DNA from: Asparagopsis taxiformis
Lineage: Eukaryota; Rhodophyta; Florideophyceae; Bonnemaisoniales; Bonnemaisoniaceae
Direction: 5' to 3'
Length of the DNA stretch: 64,000 bases
Assembly (NCBI GenBank): GCA_030407315.1
Contig: JALQPE010002083.1
Coordinates: forward strand, 1 to 64,000
This document shows, in pieces, positions 41,376 through 50,523 of the stretch (positions are counted from its first letter, which is position 1; every line of letters starts with the position of its first letter). Below the pieces are notes generated by a model, which saw only the letters and a list, made by a program, of their open reading frames with translations, did not search any database and had not been told where the DNA came from. Position numbers and translations under genes: made by a program.

Positions 41376-42330
41376 GAAGGCACGAAATGCACTGAGAACA
41401 GTGAAACAGTGTTTTATTGTGTCACCAAACACTGTTCATGGAACAAGAAGAGTACTGTCCGGAGAACAGTATATTTAAAACCGAGAACAGTATGGACAAT
41501 TCATAGAACGGTATTTCAAACATGAGAACGATGAAGAACGTTCCTGAGAACACTGTATTAGACTTCCAGGAAGCAATCTTACTGTTCTGGGAACACTATG
41601 TTGACATTCTGGGACAGTAATCATTGTTCTGGGAACAGCGTGGTGGAGTACCCAGAACAGCTTCGAATACTCCAGGAACTATACAAACAACACCAAATGA
41701 ACGGTGTAGACTGACATAATATCGGAACTGCAAACAATACAAACCGTTCTTTGGAGCAATGTAGTGAGAGGAGGAAAACGGAACATAGCGTTCGCTGAAC
41801 AGTGAATTTGGAAGCAGGAACGACAAGGACTGTTCTAGGAGTACAGACATGGAACGCGACAAAACAGTAAAGACAGTCCCTGAAGTGATATAGATGGAGA
41901 CTGGGATCACCGAAGATTGATCCGGAGCCAGTATGCATAGAAACCAGGAACACTGTTGGAAGTCCTGGGAACAATGAATCCAACGAACAAGGACACCATG
42001 TACTGTCCTGGGAAGAGCAAAAAAGGCGGCCTGGATCATCACAGCCTGTTCTTGGAATACTAAAGTAGGAACATGGAGACGATGAGGGATGTTCCAGGAA
42101 CAGTGAACATCGAAACGGGGAACAGTAGAGAGCGTTCTGCGAATAGTGAAAGTTCAATTCATGAACAGTATATACCGTTCTAGGAACAATGCGATTCGAA
42201 AACAGGAACGTCATAAATTGTTCTGGGATCACTATAACTAAAAGACATGGATGCTGTACACCGTTCTAGGAGCTCTAAATTACCGAACCAGAAATACCAT
42301 AACGGTGTAAATTGAAACCTAATTTTCAAA
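41376..42330 (+). repeat. Left subterminal repeat array of the CACTA element
   Basis: Twenty or more irregularly spaced copies of GAACAGTR or its palindromic form TGTTCTNGGAACA. Examples: GAGAACAGTATATT (41461), TTGTTCTGGGAACAGCG (41624), CCGTTCTAGGAACAATG (42177). Likely transposase-binding sites by analogy with other CACTA elements. Confidence 0.8.
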
Positions 42331-44021
42331 CCAGAAATGCCATAATGTGCTCCGGGAACACTAGATTTTGGGATGTATTGAAGACAGATATGGTAAAGTA
42401 GTGTAGGTGTGAAGGCAACAGATGCTCTGAAGCAATATTTATTTGGAAGGAAAGGACAGAGCTATATTAACGATAATGAAGATTGATAGATGCATCACCA
42501 AAACAGTATCCGGCTCGTGGTATTTGAATTTTGAGATGGAGGAGTGTGATTGATGTACAGACTGTGCAAAGAAAGAAGAAATGTACAAGGAAAGAAAAAG
42601 AAGTGGTAAGCCCGGGCAATGATAGTGTAGAGTGATATCAGAAAACACCGGTTGCACAACCTGGGTAATGATAACGGAGAGTGATTTCAGGAAACACCGG
42701 TTGCACAACCACTGGCAGGATTATGAGCGGTTGAAAATGGTGAGTACAAACCAACGAAACATGGTGACTTGAAGGGTGCGAGATAGTTTGAAAGTAGTGC
42801 TGTCTCCATTGTCGAAGAAGGCCATTCGGAGTTGGGATAAATGTGAGTCGGCAAAATCATACAATGACGAAGATGATACGTGAAGTAGACAATAGATGAG
42901 CAAAATGAACCTTCCAAGAAGCGTGGAAAAGGTATGAGGTGTTCGGAACGATAGTGAAGAAGCGTGCAACAGGGATGAGGTGTTCGGAACGATAGTGTGA
43001 GAAAATTGCATGAGCGAGATTTTCCTGGAGAGATGTTATTGAGTTCTCTCTGTATTTATATGAGGCAAGGAGTGGGAGATCGTCTAGGAGCATAATTGGC
43101 AACTTGCGGCTGGTGTCAGGAGTAGAGAAAAACCTAGGTTCGTGGGCTGAGTGATTTGGCAAGCTTGTTGGTCACTGGCCCGGAAGACACAATGTGAATT
43201 GCGACGTACTACTTGCCAGCGGATAGTATCGCTTGCCAAGTCACAGCTGTGAACGGCGGAAATCAATCATATGTCAATGTATTTGAGCAGACTGGCCTGG
43301 CAATACAATCATGGTTGAATATTAAAAATAGAATCATCGTAGAAAGGACGAAATAACCACTCTGACGCCCTGTTGAAGCAATGACCTGGCACAGTCTGGG
43401 AACATTAATGCCAAGTGATTTAGAAGTTTGTGATGACGGCTAGAGATACGCCTTGGGAGGTGTGATGTGGCCCGTAAGAGGTATTGTGTGAAAACCCAGG
43501 ACGGAGGATGTCATCGGTTGGAGAACCTCTGACAGGCATGTGTGTTTGTCGGTATAATGATGGGTATGCACAGTAGTGGAACATGAGATGGAGGGCAGCA
43601 GGTGTTGAAGAGACCATGGGTTGCACAACCACTGACAGCCGAGGGCAGTGATTTAGCGGAAATGTAGCATTGAACTGGAGAGGGAAAGCCGCAGACGTCG
43701 GAGGCTGTCCTTCTGAAGTGCACTTGCATTTCATGAAATGCATGAAAGGAAGAAAGCTGCATGCAGCAGAAAGCTGCAGCTTTCACGCGAGAATAGAAGA
43801 GCGGCAAAATGTGGAAGGACTGCCTAATGTAACCAAATTATTGTAATAGAACAATGGCAGTTGTTTCGAAAACAGTGACGAACACACACAAGCAGAAACA
43901 GGTTTTGAAACCGGTGACAGTGAAGGAGAAACAGGTTTCGAAACCGGTGACAATGAAACAGGTTTCGAAACCGGTGACTGCCGAAAGGAATTGTATATTT
44001 CGGGTTGTGGATCAGTACAGT
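42331..44021. repeat. Repeat-rich 3' region of the CACTA transposase gene
   Basis: No gene. Contains a roughly 50-bp duplication with GAAACACCGGTTGCACAACC (42641-42710), a duplicated GATGAGGTGTTCGGAACGATAGTG (42930-42992), a further GGTTGCACAACC at 43619, and three tandem GAAACAGGTTTCGAAACCGG units at 43895, 43928 and 43955. Confidence 0.75.
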
Positions 44022-47000
44022 TTATGCCGTTCTAGGAGGGTAACCCAGGGATCTATCGACGACGTAATGTGAACCGCCATCCAGGAGTGCCGAAGAGTGG
44101 CTGACCTGGTGGAGGGTAGTGTTTGCAGAGCATTTGTGTTCTGTGGAACATGCATGTATAGTTGCAACTCGAATCACGGAAGAAGTGAGGCGTAAAAGCT
44201 GTAAGCCAGATTTCCTAGCATGTATAACCATGGAACCTTTGGAAAGGATGCGGGGTAAGGGCCACACAGCTGCGAACGGCTCAGCAGTTCCACCCTCTAC
44301 GTGAACACTCAAAATTGCGCAGACCAGGAAGGTGTATGCCTTGCTTATGTCGAAGAAGAAGTGTCGGTCGGATTCCACGTACGGCTGGCACAGCAAGGGC
44401 GCCGACACGTCCCCGAAAATCAGTGATTGGAGTGCAGTACCCCTTCTCAGGATGTGAACTGAGCTTTGTTGAAATACTGAATAAGGGGGAAGGTTACCAG
44501 TTGTCTTCCCGCGGATGGCGGATTTGTAATATGAAAAAAGTTTTCCCTCCCGGGGCTCTTCCGCGAAGGCAGAGAGCAGCAGCTTTTCAATGGAATATCT
44601 ATCATTTAGAGGAATCTCCTGATCGGTGGAATGAGATACCCACTTGTCTTTCAAAACCCAATGGGTAGAATAGATGGTTGGAAGCGTTAATGTAGGAGTA
44701 TGAGAAAGTAAGTTCGTGACAAGCTTGATTTGGGGCTCTGTTGAACGCCTGTCACTTCCGACTTCTCCTATGGTTTCATGCGAGGCGTTTACAGTATCAT
44801 TCAGTGCGGGCAAAAGTGGAGATCTTCCGGACAAGGGCAATTGTTCATGTCCGTCACCATATTTCATAACTGTTGATATTCTATGCTTCCAATCGTCGAA
44901 GAGGGCATGGGAAACTGCTTGTAGGTGTGGGTGCTGATGGTTAGACTTCGATATAATTCTCTTCAATGGCTGATGTGCACTTTCAAAGACAAGCTCGCCA
45001 AAATGGCGTACATGTCCCATAGCAGGTATGGTGTGCCTATATAACTCTATTAGTCTGTGGGAGTTTGGCTTATCCAAATGCTGACGACAGAGTGGTGAAA
45101 GGCGGCATAGCATGTCCGATTTTGTCAAGAAGTCTTCCGCGGTACGCAGCAGAGCATGTTGCCAATACTCGCCAGCGTTTTCATTGTACATTTGAACACA
45201 GCCAACACCATCGGTTTGTAGGGAGGGATACCAGTAAGTGTTTGCCACAAGCTGGCGGTAGGTCGATAAAACAGCAGTTCCTTTCTCGTGGATGGCAGCA
45301 CTGTCGAACGATAAAGCTGTGGTAGGATGAGCATCAGAAGAATTCGAATTTGTATTTGCACGGATTGTATAGCAAAGATCAGTGAACACCTCTGGAGCAA
45401 TTGATAGTGTGGAAAATAATCCTGATATGCTCATACTATACATACTGCATGCTGCAGGAGAGAAGATACGATGTTGTGCCACGAGACCGTTTGTTCGGAG
45501 AGCATTGCAGATGTGAATATCAGCAAGTACTTGATATTCTCTCGGCAAAAGAACGAACGCCATGTTAAGTACATTCTTCGCAATTCCGGATAGGAGATGA
45601 TCGGGAGCAACGAGGCAGGAACGGTAGGGATCAAAATGGGGGTAGGGAAGAATTGAGCCGTCTGAAAAGAACGGTCGTGGAGTAGTTCTGAACGCCTCGT
45701 TGAGGGCGGAATGAAGGGAAAACAAGGGGCTTTTCTTTGTGTCAGTGGATGCATCTTTCATTCCAATTGATTTGGACTCTTCTGAGGAAATATTTGAGTC
45801 ACGGATGACCAAGGTCCTGTCCGCAGTTCGCATGAACGCAGGGTCGAGGCTATGCACTGCAATGGTAGAACAGTATCTACTTGCCTCAGTCATATGATTT
45901 GGAATTCGTTTGAAGGAACAAAGATGACAGGGACAGGCGGAGTTGTGTCCCAATAAATCTAGAACGTTCGTGATTTCTGGATAATCTCCAATGAAGGCGA
46001 CAAGATCTAAAAAAACTCGGATGTGATTACCGTCGGCGTCGAGCATACTCAGGCCATGTGTAGAATGATGTACGATGTCTCCGATGATTTCGTGGAGGAT
46101 TGCATTAGTAGAAACACCTGGCGGTGCAAGAGAAATAGTTCTGACACCTCGCCTGGAAGATCGAACATGACATGGCAGATTCAAAGGAATCATGTACACG
46201 CCACCGGCTGACCCCTTCCTTTCGTTGTACTGGGAGAACCCGTCGCAGTACAACAGGATTCTGTAAATGAAGTACGGGGTACCATCATGTAGAGTGCCGA
46301 AGGACTTGGTGGCGTTCGTGGATCTGGGGTTCGAACGCATTGTATGTTGCGGTGGAGATGCCTCAACAGAAAGAACTGTAGCAGAGAAGGAACGATAAGC
46401 AGCAGAGAGATCTGCAGCAGAGGTTTCTGGAACAATCGCTAATAGATAAGGGGAATAACTGTTTCGTAAGCGGAGATGACGGTGAACAATGAGGTGTGCA
46501 AAGCCAGAAGACGCTGGAACTGAAGAAGACAGTTTTGTAGTTTTCAGAAGTGTGCAAATATCACCAGCTCTCCAGAGGTTCTTCAGTTTCGACGCCACCG
46601 ACTCGTATGCAAACCATGCAGTTTCATTAGTAGAGAAGTTGATATCTGGCGGTGGCCTCCGGACAAGGAAAGACTGCGTTCCTTTAGCGTACAATACGGT
46701 AGAGCCCGAAGGGCTGTGCTCAAACCGAAATGAACTCAGTAGGTCCATGATGTTCTTGGAAGGAGCGCGCAAAGTCAATTTGAGATTCATACCATGGTAT
46801 AGACGAATGTCTTCCTGAATTGGAGGCACACCCTGGGAATGGGAGGGCCGTGGAGCAGTACAGATTGGATCGAGGATATGGTCTCTATCAGTAATCATAG
46901 GGATATCCTCTATGGTCTCATGAATAGTCGCTCCCGGTGTATTACTTACGGCACCTGTGGAGGTAGTTTTCATCTGTTCCCATAAAGGCTTGAAAGAAAC

Positions 47001-47624
47001 ATCATGTCTCGCCCATGATGAGGGCAGGACGATTGAAACTGGTATCGTAGGCCCCCCTGTGATAGGGCCTATGTTTCTCGATTTCCGTGATTGGATACTT
47101 TGATGCACAGATGCACCGGACTTGGAGATGTCGAGGGGAAGCAGGACCTGTTTTGACCTGGGGAGTGAAGAACTGACGACATGAGGGAGAATGTATCTTT
47201 GCAGAGTGGAATAAGATGGGAACGGAGATAATCCGCAGTTGGAGTACTCGACAAGCCAGTTCACACAGGTAACAAAAAATGTGTACTGATCGACTGAGAA
47301 ACGCACTGATCCAGTCACGGACATAACAGCGATCAGAGATTGCCATGTAAAGTGGAAAGAGTATTCCTCGCCGTTTTCGGTATCGGACTCGTCATCCTCT
47401 TCGAGGTTGCTGAGTATCCTGTCGATTACAGCATCAACATCTTCATCCAGAACACCGTCCGTGAAGCTAGTCCGGTTGGGAAGACTTTCCGTCGTACGTG
47501 GAACACATGCTATTGCAGTTGCGTTTCCAAGGGTTGACCAAGATCTGAATCGATCTTTTCGCAGCCTGTAATGTGTTCCAGAACGTAGAAGTCTGCGCCG
47601 AACCATCTCCAGGCTGGTTACCAA
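44022..47624 (-). CDS. CACTA/Plavaka-type DDE transposase
   Basis: 1,200 codons without a stop. The N-terminus is divergent with an acidic patch (NLEEDDESDTENGEEY, about 73-88). The catalytic core has the tnp2/KDZ layout: D461 in ILLYCDGFSQYN, D547 in FIGDYPEITNVLD, followed at once by the conserved zinc-binding cluster GHNSACPCHLCSFKR (C564-C569), and E881 in FGELVFESAHQPLKR with the following His. The spacing, with a long insertion between the second Asp and the Glu, is typical. No internal break, so the protein may be functional. It is the 3'-most gene of the element, transcribed toward the left end. Assignment to CACTA follows from the TIRs; by protein alone it could also be called Plavaka-like. 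Confidence 0.8.
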   Translation of the reverse strand: MVTSLEMVRRRLLRSGTHYRLRKDRFRSWSTLGNATAIACVPRTTESLPNRTSFTDGVLDEDVDAVIDRILSNLEEDDESDTENGEEYSFHFTWQSLIAVMSVTGSVRFSVDQYTFFVTCVNWLVEYSNCGLSPFPSYSTLQRYILPHVVSSSLPRSKQVLLPLDISKSGASVHQSIQSRKSRNIGPITGGPTIPVSIVLPSSWARHDVSFKPLWEQMKTTSTGAVSNTPGATIHETIEDIPMITDRDHILDPICTAPRPSHSQGVPPIQEDIRLYHGMNLKLTLRAPSKNIMDLLSSFRFEHSPSGSTVLYAKGTQSFLVRRPPPDINFSTNETAWFAYESVASKLKNLWRAGDICTLLKTTKLSSSVPASSGFAHLIVHRHLRLRNSYSPYLLAIVPETSAADLSAAYRSFSATVLSVEASPPQHTMRSNPRSTNATKSFGTLHDGTPYFIYRILLYCDGFSQYNERKGSAGGVYMIPLNLPCHVRSSRRGVRTISLAPPGVSTNAILHEIIGDIVHHSTHGLSMLDADGNHIRVFLDLVAFIGDYPEITNVLDLLGHNSACPCHLCSFKRIPNHMTEASRYCSTIAVHSLDPAFMRTADRTLVIRDSNISSEESKSIGMKDASTDTKKSPLFSLHSALNEAFRTTPRPFFSDGSILPYPHFDPYRSCLVAPDHLLSGIAKNVLNMAFVLLPREYQVLADIHICNALRTNGLVAQHRIFSPAACSMYSMSISGLFSTLSIAPEVFTDLCYTIRANTNSNSSDAHPTTALSFDSAAIHEKGTAVLSTYRQLVANTYWYPSLQTDGVGCVQMYNENAGEYWQHALLRTAEDFLTKSDMLCRLSPLCRQHLDKPNSHRLIELYRHTIPAMGHVRHFGELVFESAHQPLKRIISKSNHQHPHLQAVSHALFDDWKHRISTVMKYGDGHEQLPLSGRSPLLPALNDTVNASHETIGEVGSDRRSTEPQIKLVTNLLSHTPTLTLPTIYSTHWVLKDKWVSHSTDQEIPLNDRYSIEKLLLSAFAEEPREGKLFSYYKSAIRGKTTGNLPPYSVFQQSSVHILRRGTALQSLIFGDVSAPLLCQPYVESDRHFFFDISKAYTFLVCAILSVHVEGGTAEPFAAVWPLPRILSKGSMVIHARKSGLQLLRLTSSVIRVATIHACSTEHKCSANTTLHQVSHSSALLDGGSHYVVDRSLGYPPRTA

Positions 47625-48507
47625 CGAGAGAGATCAATACCACGATACCAGACGAGCAGTGGTACAATGAACTGCGAGGTGCAGAGAACGAACCAGTTGA
47701 CCTCGGTAATAGAACTAGGCGAAATTTGATATTCCCAATGTACTTTTATTTATCACCTATGTACAGATCAAAAATGGCCCTTAAAACACACCGGATCCAG
47801 AACCTCGAGGTTACGGCGCAATTGAGATATGTTACCCATCCGCAGAGCCAGGACCATACGAGTTATCATCGTTGATACGACGATGACAGTATCATGCATG
47901 AACGTGTCACTTGCATCTCTGCCACGGACGAGAACAAAACAATTGTTTTGTTTTGAAATGTTGATTAATCAACATCTCAATTCGCAGTGGCAGGGGTTAG
48001 CGATATCACGTTTCAACAACGTAGTGAACATACTCGCCACAGTTCACGCCACCCCGCATAAGTATTCCAGACCACATTGCACAATCAATGAGTGCGTTTG
48101 TGTCACTGGTTTCACTACCCCTGACCAGCAGAAGTGTAGCGTGATGTGTCCTGGCTACACGTGTGGTCATCGGCCGCACGACCTCTGCCGAACACCCCCA
48201 TTTTGGTTCCTCAGTGAGCCATCCATGTCCGTGGTTGCACAACCGCTGACCAGAACACGTGTAGCACAACAAATCCAGGCTACACGTGTGGTCATCGGCC
48301 GCACGACCTCTGCTGAACACCCCCATTTTGGTTCCTCAATGAGCCATCCATGTCCGTGGTTGCACAACCGCTGACCAGAACGTTGGTATTTGAAAAAATC
48401 CATGTCCCTGGCTGCACAACTGCTGACCAGAACGTTGGTATTTGAAAAAATCAAGTTTATTGGAAGGGAGGCCAACTATAGTTGAAAGGAAAGGGAGTTG
48501 TAGGAAG
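47625..48507. repeat. Intergenic tandem repeats within the CACTA element
   Basis: A unit of about 125 bp (start GGCTACACGTGTGGTCATCG) occurs at 48153 and 48278. GGTTGCACAACCGCTGACCAG recurs at 48233 and 48358 with a variant at 48410. A 45-bp unit ending in CAGAACGTTGGTATTTG repeats at the end. 47625-48150 has no gene. Confidence 0.8.
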
Positions 48508-50523
48508 CTATGGTGAAGTTTCTTTCACAACCCTCGTCCAGTCAGCACTCTTTGATACCAAGAAATCGAATTCCCCCACTATGTATAGATGACGCATAGC
48601 CCGTGTGACCATCACATAAATACCGCGAACGTCATCAACTAAACCGAGGCTGTCATGAGTACTGCTGCTAGACGTTCTTCTCCCATTTCTTGTCGCACTG
48701 TATATCACTACTGGACTTTCGCTACCCTGCGCAGCGGCAATAGTAGAAACAGTTATGGTGCAGGGCTCATGTTCGTAGACGTTCGCGAACATCGCAGCAA
48801 GATGTGCAAGGATACAGGACCGTTGCTTGTTGTATACAGTCAAGATGAGAATATCTTCCTGGCGCATATTTGGAACGGTGAGGAGGATTCGGACCAATTC
48901 GGATATTAATATCGCCTCCGGAACGCTCGTGTCATAGCTTGTTTGCATTGATATTTCCCCATATGGAAAATGATTGTTCCTTCGCCTGAAATAAGGATCG
49001 AAGAGGCGGACGGGATGGGACAGGTCGGTAAGGCTGATATCCTTCGCCTCACTCGTGTAGATCGGGACACGAGCACTGTTCCCATAAACGTAAGGGATCA
49101 ACCACTTGGTATAAGTATCACTGGTTGGAACACAAGAGTGATGGTCGGCCACATTCCTGTGCGCTATGACATTGGAAACTCTGTTAATCTCCGGATGCAT
49201 GCGATATTGCTCTTGAAGACAGACGCAGCGTACTATATTTGAGTGACGAAGATGCGATGATTCGTTACGAGCAAGCCTATCCAGCCAAGACATTGTATAG
49301 ATAGAGGACATGATGTTTCGCGGTCCACGCAGGACAGGGCTCTGTTGCATGGGATCTCCGAAGAGAGACAAAGGAGGCGCGTCCTCAACCTTAAAATTTT
49401 CAGCCAGAAATTGTACGAGGGGAAGGTAATCAACGTCGGCAGCTTGAGAAGCCTCATCAACAACGATTGCATCGAACTTTGCCGTTGGATTGTCTCTAAA
49501 TAACCGCCACAACGAACCGAAAGTGCTCAATACAATGCATGGAGATGACAGTTCCCCACTGGCTGCACCAAATAATATGCGCTTCCTTCCCCTGTTCGTG
49601 ACTGCACGTTCACTACCGCCGCTTGTATCTCGAGCTGTTTTCCGCTCGAAAGGAGGTCGCACAAGTGTGGGAACTGTAGAACGCGACTGGACCATGAAAA
49701 TACCGTCAAGAAGTTTGGATTCGATGACATCCACGGCGGTATTCGATACAGACACGACTAGAATGCGTACCTTTGTCCCAGGTCTGTTAAGAGCAGAAAT
49801 AGCTGTCGCGTGCACGCTACCACCAGCCACTCTGACTCGTGCCGCCTCAGCTTCTACCATGTCGTAGGCCACCTTGTTCAGAAGAGCAGAAATGTAATGC
49901 ATAATTGTACTCGTCTTCCCAGTTGCTGCTGGACCGACCACACAGCATACTCGATCAAGAAGCCCCCTTGGCTTTCGTTCTGACAGCTCCGACGATATCA
50001 GACATTCCAACACTGCAGCTGCTTGAGATCTATTCATTTTCGGCGGACCATCGTGATGCACATCTGCTCCGTTTAGGTCTGTCATCTCAAGCATGTATTT
50101 CTGAGTGTTAGTGCTTCCAGATGGTACTAGAACAGCACCGGGCAAACAGTGCGCGAGAAGCTTTTCGTATTCTTCTCGAACTAAGGAACCATCCTGCTGT
50201 AGCCATCGCTGGTTAGATGTGGCCGCCCTTGAAGTGCCTAGGAACAGCTCATGCCATCCAGGATGTATCGCAGGAAGGTTTCGTATTGCTTCACATTGCA
50301 TACCTTCTGTTCCGAGATAGCCTGATCTGCGAACGACTATTGCAAGCCCCTCCGTACCCTGCGAATATCGCGCATGTCGCACAGAACCCAAGGCGATAAT
50401 TGTCAAAGAGAGGCGGGTTTGGGCACGGGTTTTGTTCGTAGTGAAATCTTCAACAACACCTAAGCAACATTCCAGTGGTTCCGTCTGTCGGCTGCGGTCT
50501 ATGACATCGACGGTGACGACATC
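48508..50523 (-). CDS. SF1 helicase of the UPF1/SMG-2 type, transposon-borne
   Basis: The frame is open from the codon after the TAG at 50524-50526. Counted from 50406 it has 632 residues. Motifs in order: Walker A GPAATGKTS (158-166), VVSVSNTAVDVI (Ia), VVDEASQAADVD (Walker B, 315-326), FGDPMQQSPV (III), EQYRMHPEINR (IV), VSTIAAAQGSESPVVIYSAT (V) and IYVMVTRAMRHLYIVG (VI). This is the UPF1-like subgroup of superfamily 1, which unwinds RNA or DNA 5' to 3'. A 1B-like beta segment (DVVTVDVIDRSRQ, LSLTIIALGSV) lies before it, up to the TAG, with no Met; the first Met (residue 36) would remove those strands. So this is probably the C-terminal half of a longer protein with the preceding ORF. Confidence 0.9.
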   Translation of the reverse strand, partial: DVVTVDVIDRSRQTEPLECCLGVVEDFTTNKTRAQTRLSLTIIALGSVRHARYSQGTEGLAIVVRRSGYLGTEGMQCEAIRNLPAIHPGWHELFLGTSRAATSNQRWLQQDGSLVREEYEKLLAHCLPGAVLVPSGSTNTQKYMLEMTDLNGADVHHDGPPKMNRSQAAAVLECLISSELSERKPRGLLDRVCCVVGPAATGKTSTIMHYISALLNKVAYDMVEAEAARVRVAGGSVHATAISALNRPGTKVRILVVSVSNTAVDVIESKLLDGIFMVQSRSTVPTLVRPPFERKTARDTSGGSERAVTNRGRKRILFGAASGELSSPCIVLSTFGSLWRLFRDNPTAKFDAIVVDEASQAADVDYLPLVQFLAENFKVEDAPPLSLFGDPMQQSPVLRGPRNIMSSIYTMSWLDRLARNESSHLRHSNIVRCVCLQEQYRMHPEINRVSNVIAHRNVADHHSCVPTSDTYTKWLIPYVYGNSARVPIYTSEAKDISLTDLSHPVRLFDPYFRRRNNHFPYGEISMQTSYDTSVPEAILISELVRILLTVPNMRQEDILILTVYNKQRSCILAHLAAMFANVYEHEPCTITVSTIAAAQGSESPVVIYSATRNGRRTSSSSTHDSLGLVDDVRGIYVMVTRAMRHLYIVGEFDFLVSKSADWTRVVKETSP

